Source: Salipiger marinus
GTDB lineage: Bacteria > Pseudomonadota > Alphaproteobacteria > Rhodobacterales > Rhodobacteraceae
NCBI RefSeq assembly: GCF_900100085.1
Contig: NZ_FNEJ01000002.1
Span: 124,001-188,000, forward strand
Length of the DNA stretch: 64,000 nucleotides
Reading direction: 5' to 3'
Part shown: positions 10,003 to 19,107 of the stretch, in pieces
How the letters are laid out: every line of letters starts with the position of its first letter
Numbering within the stretch: position 1 is the first letter of the stretch
Notes under the pieces: generated by a model
What the model was told of the DNA's origin: nothing
The model's input: only the letters and a program-made list of their open reading frames with translations
Database searches by the model: none
Made by a program: the position numbers and the translations under genes

Positions 10003-11562
10003 ATGCCCCTTCGCCTTCTGACCAGCGCGGCGCTGCTGGCGCTTTGCGCCGGTGCCGCCCATGCCGACTTCACGCTGACCCTGCTGCACACCAATGACGT
10101 GCACGACCGTTTCGAGCCGATCAGCAAATACGATTCGGGCTGCAGCGCCGAGGACAATGCCGCAGGCGCGTGTTTCGGCGGGGCGGCGCGCATGGCCACC
10201 GCCATCGCCGAGGCGCGGGCGCGGCACGACACCAGCCTGCTGCTGGATGCGGGCGACCAGTTTCAGGGCGCGCTGTTCTACACCTATTACCGCGGGGCGC
10301 TGGCCGCCGAGATGATGAATGCCATGGGCTACGAGGCCATGGCGGTGGGCAACCACGAATTCGACAACGGGCCGCAGGTGCTGGCGGATTTTGCCGATGC
10401 GCTGGACGCGCCGCTGCTGATGGCCAATGCCGACCTCTCCTCCGAGCCGCTGCTGAAGGACCGCGTCCTGAAATCCACGGTGATCGACAAGGGCGGCGAC
10501 CGGATCGGCCTGATCGGCCTCACCCCGGTAGACAATCCCGAACTGGCCTCGCCCGGGCCCAACATCACCTTCACCGATCCGGTCGATGCGGTGCAGGCCG
10601 AGGTGGACCGCCTGACCGCCGAAGGCATCACCAAGATCGTGCTGCTCAGCCATTCCGGCTACGCCACCGACCAGCGCATCGCCGAGGCGACCAGCGGCGT
10701 GGACGTGATCGTGGGCGGCCACAGCCACACCCTGCTCGGCGACATGGAGGGCGCCAGCGGCCCCTATCCGACCATGGTGGGCGACACCGCCATCGTTTCC
10801 GCCTATGCCTATGGCAAGTATCTGGGCGAACTGACCGTGACCTTCGACGACGCGGGCACCCTGACCGAGGCCAGCGGCGCGCCGCTGCTGCTCGACGCCT
10901 CCGTGGCCGAGGATGAAACGGTCAAGGCCCGCATCACCGAAGCCGCAGAGCCGCTGGAGGAGATCCGCAGCACCGTCGTCGCCGAAACCGCGGCAGAGAT
11001 CGACGGCAGCCGCGAAACCTGCCGGATCGGCGAATGCGCCATGGGCAATCTGGTGGCCGGGGCCATGCTCGAGCGGGTGCGCGATCAGGGCATCGAGATC
11101 GCGCTGACCAATGGCGGCGGGCTGCGCGCCTCCATCGACGCGGGGCCGGTGACCATGGGCGAGGTGCTGACCGTGCTGCCCTTCCAGAACACGCTTTCGA
11201 CCTTTCAGGTGACCGGCGCTACCCTCGTCGACGCCCTCGAAAGCGGCACCAGCCAGATCGAAGAAGGCGCAGGCCGCTTCCCGCAGGTGGCCGGGCTCAG
11301 CTTCACCGTCGATCTCGCCGCCGAACCGGGCAGCCGCATCTCCGACGTCAGGGTGGGCGACACGCCGATCGAGCCGGAAAAGCTCTATGGCGTGGTCTCC
11401 AACAACTACGTCCGCAATGGCGGCGACGGCTACGCGATGTTCCGAGACGCGCAGAACGCCTATGATTTCGGCCCCGATCTGGCCGATGTCATGGCGGAAT
11501 ACCTCGCCGCGAACACCCCCTACCAGCCCGCAACCGATGGCCGCATCACGGTCAAGAACTGA
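10003..11562 (+). CDS. Periplasmic 5'-nucleotidase / UshA-like metallophosphatase
   Basis: 519-residue secreted protein. A signal peptide is clear: basic MPLR, a hydrophobic core, then AHA-DF near residue 21. The metallophosphoesterase domain follows, with LLHTNDVHDRFEP, DAGDQFQGA, VGNHEFDNG and VGGHSHTLLG supplying the two-metal ligands. The C-terminal 5'-nucleotidase domain has NGGGLRAS, LPFQNTLSTFQVTG and NNYVRNGGDGY, the nucleotide-stacking region. It should hydrolyse extracellular nucleotides so that nucleosides can be taken up. AGAGAGGA precedes the ATG. A hairpin array follows the gene. Confidence 0.92.
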   Translation: MPLRLLTSAALLALCAGAAHADFTLTLLHTNDVHDRFEPISKYDSGCSAEDNAAGACFGGAARMATAIAEARARHDTSLLLDAGDQFQGALFYTYYRGALAAEMMNAMGYEAMAVGNHEFDNGPQVLADFADALDAPLLMANADLSSEPLLKDRVLKSTVIDKGGDRIGLIGLTPVDNPELASPGPNITFTDPVDAVQAEVDRLTAEGITKIVLLSHSGYATDQRIAEATSGVDVIVGGHSHTLLGDMEGASGPYPTMVGDTAIVSAYAYGKYLGELTVTFDDAGTLTEASGAPLLLDASVAEDETVKARITEAAEPLEEIRSTVVAETAAEIDGSRETCRIGECAMGNLVAGAMLERVRDQGIEIALTNGGGLRASIDAGPVTMGEVLTVLPFQNTLSTFQVTGATLVDALESGTSQIEEGAGRFPQVAGLSFTVDLAAEPGSRISDVRVGDTPIEPEKLYGVVSNNYVRNGGDGYAMFRDAQNAYDFGPDLADVMAEYLAANTPYQPATDGRITVKN

Positions 11563-11601
11563 CCACCGGGGCGGGCGCGTGCCCCTGCGCCGCACCCGCC
11601 C

Positions 11602-11890
11602 CTTCATCTTGCCCGATAAACTCCGGGGGAGTCCGCCTCTGGCGGACGGGGGCAGAGCCCCCTCTTCCACGACTGTCCGCCCTTGGCGGACGGGGGCAGA
11701 GCCCCCTCTTCCACGACTGTCCGCCTGTGGCGGACGGGAGGCAGAGCCCCCTCTTCCACGACTGTCCGCCTGTGGCGGACGGGAGGCAGAGCCCCCTCCT
11801 TCCCCACTGTCCGCCCGTGGCGGACGGGGGCAGAGCCCCTCTTCGCAAACTGTCCGCCTGTGGCGGACGGGGGGGCAGCGCCCCCTTTCT
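11602..11890 (+). repeat. Intergenic element copy D with six tandem hairpin units
   Basis: A degenerate element head (CTTGCCCGATAAACTCCGGGGGA) is followed by six tandem units of 43-45 bases starting at 11631, 11675, 11719, 11764, 11809 and 11852. Each unit holds two hairpins: GTCCGCC-NNN-GGCGGAC (7-bp stem) and GGGGGC-AGA-GCCCCC or a close variant. A spacer such as TCTTCCACGACT joins units. Single copies of the same two-hairpin unit occur elsewhere (22.2 kb). It fills the gap between the nucleotidase and the DUF1992 gene. Units differ mainly in the loop bases and the spacer. Confidence 0.9.
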
Positions 11891-11913
11891 CTCCCTCCCA
11901 CCCGGCAGGCGTC

Positions 11914-12216
11914 ATGGACCATCCGCTCATCGACCTCATCAATGCCCGCATCGCCGCCGCCGAAGCGCGGGGTGAATTCGACAACCTGCCCGGCGCGGGC
12001 AGGCCGCTGCCGCCCTGCGACGATCCGGAGAACGCCGTGCTGCACCGGCTGCTGCGCGACAATGGCGCGGTGCCCGAGGCGGTGGCGCTGACCCGCGATC
12101 TGGCCCGCCTGCGCGAGACGCTGCGCGACACCTCCTGCCGCAGCCGCCGGGCCGAGATCCTGCGCGAGATTGCCCTGCTCGACACGAAGCTCGATCTGGC
12201 GCGGCGGCGCCCCTGA
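11914..12216 (+). CDS. DUF1992 (DnaJ-homologue subfamily C member 28-like) protein
   Basis: 100-residue protein matching the conserved core of DUF1992. It opens DHPLIDLINARIAAAEARGEFDNLPGAGRPL, and charged helices follow to the end. In other organisms the domain occurs alone or attached to J-domain proteins; its role is unknown. There is no signal peptide or membrane segment. The start at 11914 is where homology begins; the frame stays open upstream only because it runs through the hairpin array. The methyltransferase gene follows after 52 bp. Confidence 0.8.
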   Translation: MDHPLIDLINARIAAAEARGEFDNLPGAGRPLPPCDDPENAVLHRLLRDNGAVPEAVALTRDLARLRETLRDTSCRSRRAEILREIALLDTKLDLARRRP

Positions 12217-12268
12217 GCTTCCCCTCCGCCCGCGCCCATGGCACAAGACTCCGGTCAGAGAGGTGCGC

Positions 12269-13477
12269 ATGGTCACGGTTCGCGAACATTACGAGGTTTT
12301 CCCCTATCCCGCCCGCGACCCGGCGGAGGAACGGCACCGCCTGATCACCGGCTCGCCCTCGCACCCGCTGGAGATGGACCATATCCTCTGGGGCGGGCAG
12401 CGCGACTGGAACAGGCCGCTGCGCATCCTTGTGGCGGGGGGCGGCACCGGTGACGGGCTGATCCAGCTGGCGCAGACCCTGACCGATGCGGGCCGCGCCC
12501 ATGACATCACCTATCTCGATCTGTCCACCGCCTCGCGTGCGGTGGCCGAGGCGCGGGCGCAGATGCGCGGGCTGGGCAACATCACCTTCCACACCGCCAG
12601 CCTGCTGGAGGCCGCCGAATATGGCCGCTTCGACTATATCGACTGCTGCGGCGTGCTGCATCACCTGCCCGACCCGCCTGCGGGCTTTCGCGCCCTGCGC
12701 GCGGCGCTGGCGCCGGGGGGTGGTCTGGGCTTCATGGTCTATGCGCCTTATGGCCGCTCGGGGGTCTATCCGCTGCAGGAGGCCTTTGCCGCGCTGTTTC
12801 AGGGCCTGCCGCCGGGAGAGCGGCTGATCCGCGCCCGGCAGATCGTCGCCGACCTGCCCGAAGGCCACCCATTCCGCGCCAACCGCAATCTCAGCGATCA
12901 CCTGACCTCGGAGGCCGGGTTCTATGACCTGCTGCTGCATGCGCAGGACCGCGCCTATGACGTGCCGCAGCTGCTGGAGGTGCTGGCCGAAACCGGCTGG
13001 CAGCTGGCGGGCTTCGCCACGCCCGCGCTTTACGACCTGTCCCGCCTGACCGAAGTGCCCGAGGGCATGGATCCGGTCACGCGCATGACGCTGGCGGAAA
13101 AGCTGCGCGGCACGATCCGGGTCCATACCGGCTATGCCGTGGCGCAGGGCAGCCCCGCCGGCAAGGCCAGCCCCGCCACCCGCGCGCTGGTCCCGCATCT
13201 GCGCGGCGCCCCCGCCGCCCGTCTGGCGCAGCTTGTAGCGCAGGGCCATGCCATCCCGGTGACGCTGGGCGGGCGCCCCGAACCCGTCACCCTGCCCCGG
13301 GCCGCCGCGCCGCTGCTGGCCGCCATCGACGGGCGCCGCAGCCTTGGCCAGATCGCGCAGGCCAGCGGGCGCGATCCCATCGCCTTCGGCACGCTCTGGG
13401 CCTCGGTCCATGCCGCGCTGGAACCCTGCGGGCTGCTGGTCTATTCGGCGCTGCTGACCGCCACCGCCGTATCGTAA
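12269..13477 (+). CDS. Class I SAM-dependent methyltransferase
   Basis: 402-residue protein. The N-terminal part reads HYEVFPYPARDPAEE, then ILVAGGGTGDG near residues 53-63, the SAM-binding glycine loop, then DLSTASRAVAEAR, the acidic ribose-binding strand. YIDCCGVLHHLPDP is motif IV. After about residue 250 comes a region that does not look like the catalytic core and may bind substrate. The start is supported by GAGAGG eight bases upstream. The last 37 bases overlap the 3' end of the PaaK-like gene on the opposite strand. Substrate unknown. Confidence 0.82.
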   Translation: MVTVREHYEVFPYPARDPAEERHRLITGSPSHPLEMDHILWGGQRDWNRPLRILVAGGGTGDGLIQLAQTLTDAGRAHDITYLDLSTASRAVAEARAQMRGLGNITFHTASLLEAAEYGRFDYIDCCGVLHHLPDPPAGFRALRAALAPGGGLGFMVYAPYGRSGVYPLQEAFAALFQGLPPGERLIRARQIVADLPEGHPFRANRNLSDHLTSEAGFYDLLLHAQDRAYDVPQLLEVLAETGWQLAGFATPALYDLSRLTEVPEGMDPVTRMTLAEKLRGTIRVHTGYAVAQGSPAGKASPATRALVPHLRGAPAARLAQLVAQGHAIPVTLGGRPEPVTLPRAAAPLLAAIDGRRSLGQIAQASGRDPIAFGTLWASVHAALEPCGLLVYSALLTATAVS

Positions 13478-14688
13478 CGGCGCTGATCCTCGATCACCTG
13501 CCCGTCGCGCGGCAGCCCGCCGGGGGCGACCCGTTCCAGCCGCCCGCGCAGCTTCAGCAGATCCGCCACGCTGTCGGCAAAGCCCTGCACATCCTCTTGC
13601 GCGGTTTCCAGCCGCACGGTCATCACATCCATGTCGTCCTCGCGGCTGACCACGACGCGGGCGCGGGCGATTTCGGGGTGGCGCGCCACCAGCGCCGCCA
13701 CCTGTTCGGGGCGCACGAACATGCCCTTGATCTTGGTGGTCTGGTCGGCGCGGCCCATCCAGCCCCGGATGCGCAGGTTGCTGCGCCCGCAGGGGGAGCC
13801 GCCCGGCAGCACCGCCGACAGATCGCCGGTGGCGAAGCGGATCAGCGGATAATCGGGGTTGAGCGTGGTCACCACCACCTCGCCCACCTCGCCCTCGGGC
13901 ACCGGATCGCCGGTGCCGGGGGTGACGATCTCCACCAGCACCTGTTCGTCGATCACCATGCCCTCCTGCGCGGGGGTCTCGTAGGCGATCAGCCCCAGAT
14001 CGGCGGTGGCGTAGCATTGCAGGCAGGTGATGCCCCGGTCGGCATACCAGCCGCGCAGCGACGGAAACAGCGCGCCCCCCGACACCACGGCGCGGGACAG
14101 CACCAGCGTCACGCCCAAGCTCTCGGCCTTCTCAAGGATCACCTTCAGGTAATCCGGCGTGCCCGCATAGGCGGTGACCCCCAGATCCGCCGCCGCGCGC
14201 ACCTGCAGTTCGGTCTGCCCGGTGCCTGCGGGCAGCACCGCCGCCCCCACCGCCCGCGCGCCGCTTTCAAAGATCATGCCAGCAGGCGTCAGGTGATAGC
14301 CAAAGCAGTTCTGCACGATGTCGCCCGGCCCGATCCCCGCCGCATGCAGGAACCGCCCCAGCCGCCACCAGTCCCCCGTGACCTCGCCCGGCTCATAGAT
14401 CGGCCCCGGCGACTGGAACACATGCGCAAACCCCGAGGCGGGCCGGGTGGTGAAGCCGCCAAAGGGCGGCTGCGCGCGCTGCGCCGCCACCAGCCCCGCC
14501 TTGCGCAAGACCGGCAGCGCGGCCAGCGCCGCAGGCCCGGTCACGGCGGCGGCATCCACCCCCGCCAGCGTCTGCGCATAGCCGGGCAGCGCCTGCGCGC
14601 GGGCGATCTGCGCGGGCAGCGCCTTGGCCCAGAACGCGGCCCTGTCCTGCGCGCTGCGCGTTTCCAGCGCGTCGTAATAGCTGCTCAT
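13441..14688 (-). CDS. Phenylacetate-CoA ligase-like adenylate-forming enzyme
   Basis: 415-residue ANL-superfamily protein of the PaaK type. It opens YYDALETRSAQDRAAFW. It contains AYAGTPDYLK, CYATADLGLIAYET, IRFATGDLSAVL (the TGD that contacts ATP ribose) and IRGWMGRADQTTKIKGMFVRPEQV near the hinge to the C-terminal domain. It likely activates an aromatic or related acid to its CoA thioester. It is the last gene of the liv-type unit, so uptake and activation of the same compound is a reasonable inference. Its tail overlaps the convergent methyltransferase gene by 37 bases. Confidence 0.85.
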   Translation of the reverse strand: MSSYYDALETRSAQDRAAFWAKALPAQIARAQALPGYAQTLAGVDAAAVTGPAALAALPVLRKAGLVAAQRAQPPFGGFTTRPASGFAHVFQSPGPIYEPGEVTGDWWRLGRFLHAAGIGPGDIVQNCFGYHLTPAGMIFESGARAVGAAVLPAGTGQTELQVRAAADLGVTAYAGTPDYLKVILEKAESLGVTLVLSRAVVSGGALFPSLRGWYADRGITCLQCYATADLGLIAYETPAQEGMVIDEQVLVEIVTPGTGDPVPEGEVGEVVVTTLNPDYPLIRFATGDLSAVLPGGSPCGRSNLRIRGWMGRADQTTKIKGMFVRPEQVAALVARHPEIARARVVVSREDDMDVMTVRLETAQEDVQGFADSVADLLKLRGRLERVAPGGLPRDGQVIEDQRRYDTAVAVSSAE

Positions 14689-14726
14689 GGCATTTTCCTT
14701 CCCCAGATCCCCGCGCGTCCGCCCGT

Positions 14727-15557
14727 TCAGGCCAGCCAGCGCTTGCGCCGCCGGTAGCTGCGCACGTCGCGGAAGCTGCGCCGCCCCTCGTCGGACATGC
14801 CCAGATAGAACTCCTTCACATCCGGGTTCTCCCGCAGCGCCGCCGCGGGCCCGTCCATCACCACACGTCCGTTTTCAAGGATGTAGCCGTCATGCGCATA
14901 GCGCAGCGCCACATTGGTATTCTGTTCGGCCAAGAGGAACGACACGCCCTCGCCCTCGTTCACCGCCCGCACGATCTCGAAGATCTGCTCCACCAGCTGC
15001 GGCGCCAGCCCCATGCTGGGCTCGTCGAGCAGGATCATGCGCGGGCGGCTCATCAGCGCGCGGCCAATGGCGCACATCTGCTGTTCCCCGCCCGAGGTAT
15101 AGCCCGCCTGACTTTTCCGCCGCTCCTTCAGGCGCGGAAAATAGGCATAGACCATCTCCAGATCGGACTGGATCGCCGCCTTGCCGTCGCGCCGGGTATA
15201 GGCGCCGGTCAGCAGGTTTTCCTCGACCGTCAGATGCTCGAAACAGTGCCGCCCCTCCATCACCTGAATGACGCCGCGCCGCACCAGCGCCGCAGGCTCC
15301 AGATCCTGAATGCGCTCGCCCGCATAGCGGATCGTGCCCTTGGTCACCTCGCCGCGCTCGGAACGCAGCAGGTTCGATATGGCCTTGAGCGTGGTGGTCT
15401 TGCCCGCTCCATTGCCGCCCAGAAGCGCGGTGATGCCGCCCTTGGGCACGCTCAGCGACACGCCTTTCAGCACAAGGATGACGTGGTTGTAGATCACCTC
15501 CACGTTGTTGACCTCCAGCAGCGCATCACGCGCGGGGGCGGGGGCAGCGTCCAGCAT
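14727..15557 (-). CDS. livF: Branched-chain-type ABC importer ATPase (LivF-like)
   Basis: 276-residue ATPase with LLGGNGAGKTTTLK (Walker A), YTSGGEQQMCAIGRAL (signature) and MILLDEPSMGLAP (Walker B). The signature is preceded by a LivF-like region carrying VIQVMEGRHCFEHLTVEENL. It should work with LivG, LivH, LivM and the binding protein encoded just upstream on the same strand. The C-terminus has an extra basic tail (FRDVRSYRRRKRWLA) beyond typical LivF. Such liv-like systems import amino acids, urea, amides or aromatic acids; the flanking acyl-CoA synthetases favour a carboxylic acid here. Confidence 0.9.
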   Translation of the reverse strand: MLDAAPAPARDALLEVNNVEVIYNHVILVLKGVSLSVPKGGITALLGGNGAGKTTTLKAISNLLRSERGEVTKGTIRYAGERIQDLEPAALVRRGVIQVMEGRHCFEHLTVEENLLTGAYTRRDGKAAIQSDLEMVYAYFPRLKERRKSQAGYTSGGEQQMCAIGRALMSRPRMILLDEPSMGLAPQLVEQIFEIVRAVNEGEGVSFLLAEQNTNVALRYAHDGYILENGRVVMDGPAAALRENPDVKEFYLGMSDEGRRSFRDVRSYRRRKRWLA

Positions 15558-15614
15558 GGCATCTCTCCGAAAGGGGGATCCGGCGGCGGCACGACACCGC
15601 CGCCGGACGGGGTG

Positions 15615-16907
15615 TCACATCTGGCAGGCGTCGTTTGCGGGCCAGGGCGCGTTGGCCTCGGCATAGTCCTTGGCCGCCTGCGCCTCCAGCGGGGCGATCG
15701 CCTCGGCATCGGGCATGATGAGATTGGTCGCCTTCACGAATTTTGCGCCGTCCCATTCAAGGATCCAGCCGCCGGAATGGCCGGTATGGTTGGCGCAGCT
15801 GGTCTTGAACGGCGGCACCATGCCGGTCATGCCCAGCTCTTCCAGACGCGCCTCGGTGATGTCGAGGTTCTCCAGCCCCCAGCGCAGATCGGCGGGGGTG
15901 ATTTCGGGCGTGCCCGCATGTTCCTGCGCGACGCGGATGCCCTCGCCAAGGATCATCGAGATCACCAGCCCGCGGCTGTAGAACACACCCGACATTTCCT
16001 CGGCATCGGACTGGGTCTTGCCGGGATCGACCACATGCGTCTTCAGGTCGGCCATGATCGGCGCATCGGGGTTCGGAAAGGACCAGCTGACGGATTTGTA
16101 GCCGCGCCCGTCCTCGCCCACCAGTTTCAGGTCGGCATCATGCCCGGCCCACCAGACGCCCAGCATGTTTTCCATCGGGAACTTGGTCTTGACCGCCTCG
16201 GTGATGGCGCCCGCATTCATCGCGCCCCAGCCCCACATGATGACGTAATCGGGCCGCTCGCGCCGGATCTGCAGCCATTGCGCCGACTGGTTCTGCATCT
16301 CCTTGAGCCCGACCGGAATCGGCAGCAGCTCGAAGCCCTTCTTTTCGGCCTCCTGCTCCATGAAGGGCAGCGGCTCCTTGCCGAAGGGGTGGTCCAGATG
16401 CAGGAAGGCGATCTTCTTGCCCGACAGATCCCCCTGCTCTTCCAGATATTTCAGCAGGATAGACGCGCCGTCCCAGTAGCTGAGCGGGATGTTGAACGCC
16501 CACTGGAACACCTTGCCATCCGCCATGGGCGAAAACCCGTAGCCGGGGGCAAGGATCGGGATCTGGTCCACATTGGTCTTGGGCAGCACCTGCAGCGTGA
16601 TGCCGGTGGACCATGGCTGCGTGACGATCGCCTGCCCCTTGGTCTTTTCGTAACATTCCACGCCCTTCTCGGTGGAATAGCCCGTCTCGCATTCGTCGAA
16701 GTCGATGAGGATCCCGCCGATGCCGCCATCGCGGGCGTTGAGCAGTTCCATGTAATCCTTCTGCCCGTTCATCAGCGGAATGCCGGTCGCGGCAAAGGGA
16801 CCGGTGCGATAGGCAAGGTTGGGGGCATAAAGCCCCTCGGCCAGCGCGCCGGTGGCCAGCAGCGCCGTCATCGCCACCGCCGTGCCCAGTCGTTTCAGCG
16901 TGATCAT
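15615..16907 (-). CDS. Liv-type periplasmic substrate-binding protein
   Basis: 430-residue secreted receptor of the type I periplasmic fold. A signal peptide (MITLKRLGTAVAMTALLATGALA, cleavage before EG) is followed by YRTGPFAATGIPLMNGQKDYMELLNAR, a common opening of liv-like receptors. Five cysteines are visible, in DECETGYSTEKGVECYE, SCANH and the C-terminal DACQM; they may form disulfides. It lies between livM and livF in the unit. It is of the group associated with aromatic or acyl substrates rather than classical LivJ; the ligand is unknown. Confidence 0.9.
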   Translation of the reverse strand: MITLKRLGTAVAMTALLATGALAEGLYAPNLAYRTGPFAATGIPLMNGQKDYMELLNARDGGIGGILIDFDECETGYSTEKGVECYEKTKGQAIVTQPWSTGITLQVLPKTNVDQIPILAPGYGFSPMADGKVFQWAFNIPLSYWDGASILLKYLEEQGDLSGKKIAFLHLDHPFGKEPLPFMEQEAEKKGFELLPIPVGLKEMQNQSAQWLQIRRERPDYVIMWGWGAMNAGAITEAVKTKFPMENMLGVWWAGHDADLKLVGEDGRGYKSVSWSFPNPDAPIMADLKTHVVDPGKTQSDAEEMSGVFYSRGLVISMILGEGIRVAQEHAGTPEITPADLRWGLENLDITEARLEELGMTGMVPPFKTSCANHTGHSGGWILEWDGAKFVKATNLIMPDAEAIAPLEAQAAKDYAEANAPWPANDACQM

Positions 16908-16959
16908 CCGTGTCTCCTCCCTGAGATCGTGTGATGATGTCCGTCCCCCCCGCGCCTCC

Positions 16960-18036
16960 TCAATGCGGGAAGGGCCAGATGATAAGCTTTTCGCGGATCA
17001 GCGCCCAAAGCCGGGCCAGCCCGTGCGGTTCGATGATCAGGAAGAACACGATCAGCGCGCCCACGATCATCACGTTCAGATGTTCCACCGTGGCGGAACT
17101 GATCGGCAGCCCCAGCGCCTGCGGCAGCGTGTTCAGCACCACCGGCAGCCCCACGATCAGGATCGCCCCCAGATAATTGCCAAGGATCGATCCCAGCCCG
17201 CCGATGATGGCGATGAACAGCACCCGGAAGCTGAGCGGGATGTCGAACAGGTTCGGCTCCGCCGCCCCCCGCCACATGAAGACGAAGAGCGCCCCCGCCA
17301 CCCCCACCACATAGGAAGACACCGCAAAGGCCATCAGCTTGGACCGCAGCAGGTTGATGCCGATCAGTTCGGCGGCGATGTCCATGTCGCGCGTGGCCTT
17401 CCACGTCCGCCCCAGATTGCCCCGCGTCAGGTTGATGCAGAGCAGGGTCATCAGCGTGACCACCGCCAGCACCACGTAATACTGCACCAGCGACGAGGCC
17501 TGCGGCCCGGCGACATAGATCCCGAACATGTCCAGATTGGGCACCTGAATCGCCCCGGAGGCGTTGTCATTGTAAAGCCAGCCCCATTTCTCGAAGAGCC
17601 AGACCAGAAAGAACTGCGCGGCCAGCGTGGCGATGGCGAGGTAGAAGCCCTTGATCCGCAGCGACGGGATGCCGAACATCACCCCCACCCCGGCGCTGAA
17701 CAGCCCCGACAGCAGGATCGCCACCACCGGGTTCATCCACGGAAACAGCGTGACCATCTTGTAGCAGGCATAGGCGCCGACCCCCATGAAGGCGCCGGTG
17801 CCCAGCGACAGCTGCCCGGCATAGCCCGTCAGGATGTTCAGCCCCAGCGCCGCCAGCGCATAGATCAGGATGGGGATCAGCAGCGTCTGAAAGGCGAATT
17901 CGCTGGCCAGCAGCGGAAACACCCCCCAGACCAGCGCAAGGATCACCGCCAGCAGCACCGCATCCTGCCGCACCGGGAACAGCGCCATATCCGCCTTGTA
18001 ACTCGTCTTGAACTGCCCCGCCGTGCGATACAACAT
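16960..18036 (-). CDS. livM: Liv-type ABC permease (LivM-like)
   Basis: 358-residue inner-membrane permease with about ten hydrophobic segments. LNILTGYAGQLSLGTGAFMGVGAYA and RIKGFYLAIATLAAQFF are family hallmarks, as is IIGGLGSILGNYLGA in the cytoplasmic loop that meets the ATPase. The ATG at 18034-18036 is chosen because AAGGGAGGG precedes it and the family aligns from MLYRTAGQFKTSYK; the frame opens 41 codons earlier without homology. LivH lies 38 bp upstream. Together they form the import channel. Confidence 0.92.
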   Translation of the reverse strand: MLYRTAGQFKTSYKADMALFPVRQDAVLLAVILALVWGVFPLLASEFAFQTLLIPILIYALAALGLNILTGYAGQLSLGTGAFMGVGAYACYKMVTLFPWMNPVVAILLSGLFSAGVGVMFGIPSLRIKGFYLAIATLAAQFFLVWLFEKWGWLYNDNASGAIQVPNLDMFGIYVAGPQASSLVQYYVVLAVVTLMTLLCINLTRGNLGRTWKATRDMDIAAELIGINLLRSKLMAFAVSSYVVGVAGALFVFMWRGAAEPNLFDIPLSFRVLFIAIIGGLGSILGNYLGAILIVGLPVVLNTLPQALGLPISSATVEHLNVMIVGALIVFFLIIEPHGLARLWALIREKLIIWPFPH

Positions 18037-18074
18037 GCCGCCCTCCCTTGTGCCCAGTGCCCTGTCCGATGCCG

Positions 18075-19028
18075 TCAGACCCGTTCGATGATGCGCTCGC
18101 CGAACAGCCCCTGCGGGCGGAACAGCAGCACCACCAGCGCCAGCACGAAGGCGAACCATGTCTCGGTATTGCCGCCCAGCAGCGGCTGGCCCCAGTAGAT
18201 CTCGAACAGCTTTTCCAGCATCCCGATCATCAGCCCGCCGATGATCGCCCCGGTGATGGATTCAAGCCCGCCCAGCATCAGCACCGGCAGCGCCTTGTAG
18301 GCGATCACCTCCAGCGCAAAGCTGACCCCCGCCCGCGCGCCCCATGCGATGCCGGTGACCAGCGCGATGATCCCCGCGATGAACCAGACCAGCACCCAGA
18401 CCGTCTGCAGCGAAATCCCCACCGACAGGGCCGCCTGATGATCGTCGCCCAGCGCCCGGATCGCCCGGCCCATCCGCGTCCTGTTCAGGAACACCAGCAG
18501 CGCCACCACCAGCGCCGCCGCCACCAGCACGGCGGTGATGTCCTTCTGTTCAAGGATCAGCAGCCCGCCCCATGGCTCCAGCAGCACCGAGCCGGTGGGA
18601 ATGCCCAGTTCCTCGGTGATCATCACCTTGTTCTCGCCGCCAAAGATGATCTCGCCGCCGCCGATCAGGAACAGCGTGATGCCGATGGTGGCCATGAACA
18701 GGATGATGTCGGGCTGGCCCACCAGCGGGCGCAGCACCACCCGTTCGATGGTCACCGCCAGCGCGAACATCACCGCCAGCGTCAGCGCCACGCTGATCCA
18801 TGCCGGGATCCCCAGCGCGTGCAGCCCCACCAGCGTCAGCGCTGCGAACACCACCATGATGCCCTGCGCGAAGTTGAAGATGCGGCTGGAGCGGTAGATC
18901 AGCACGAAGCCCAGCGCGATCAGCGCATAAAGGATGCCAGAGACCAGCCCCTCCCACAGCACCTGCAGCAGGAAATCCGGCGCGGCGGCCATGTCGGCGA
19001 AGGGCTTGATGAAGATGTCGTTCAGCAT
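18075..19028 (-). CDS. livH: Liv-type ABC permease (LivH-like)
   Basis: 317-residue permease with about eight hydrophobic segments. LVSGILYALIALGFVLIYRSSRIFNFAQG is the hallmark of LivH proteins. VLGGLESITGAIIGG-like sequence (MLGGLESITGAIIGGL) marks the ATPase-contact loop, and LLFRPQGLFGERIIERV is the usual C-terminus. It pairs with the LivM-like permease directly downstream. LivG lies about 80 bp upstream. Length is slightly over the family's usual 290-310. Confidence 0.92.
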   Translation of the reverse strand: MLNDIFIKPFADMAAAPDFLLQVLWEGLVSGILYALIALGFVLIYRSSRIFNFAQGIMVVFAALTLVGLHALGIPAWISVALTLAVMFALAVTIERVVLRPLVGQPDIILFMATIGITLFLIGGGEIIFGGENKVMITEELGIPTGSVLLEPWGGLLILEQKDITAVLVAAALVVALLVFLNRTRMGRAIRALGDDHQAALSVGISLQTVWVLVWFIAGIIALVTGIAWGARAGVSFALEVIAYKALPVLMLGGLESITGAIIGGLMIGMLEKLFEIYWGQPLLGGNTETWFAFVLALVVLLFRPQGLFGERIIERV

Positions 19029-19107
19029 GTCGTCCGCTCCTTGCTGCTGCGGGCCTCGCCTTGGGATGTGCAGGGGCCATGCACCGGAGGCGCCCCCCGG
19101 ACCCGGA

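Noticed and set aside
11552-11848. Repetitive open frames through the hairpin array encoding repeats like CPPSATGGQ
   Set aside because: The peptides simply mirror the DNA repeat in every frame; no start signal or family supports a protein.
11631-11890. CRISPR array
   Set aside because: Tandem units have no unique spacers of constant length, and no cas genes are present; the units are hairpin cassettes.
9882-12276. N-terminal 798 codons of the long minus-strand frame ending at DUF952
   Set aside because: It is antisense to the nucleotidase, array and DUF1992 genes; homology begins only at MLIYKI.
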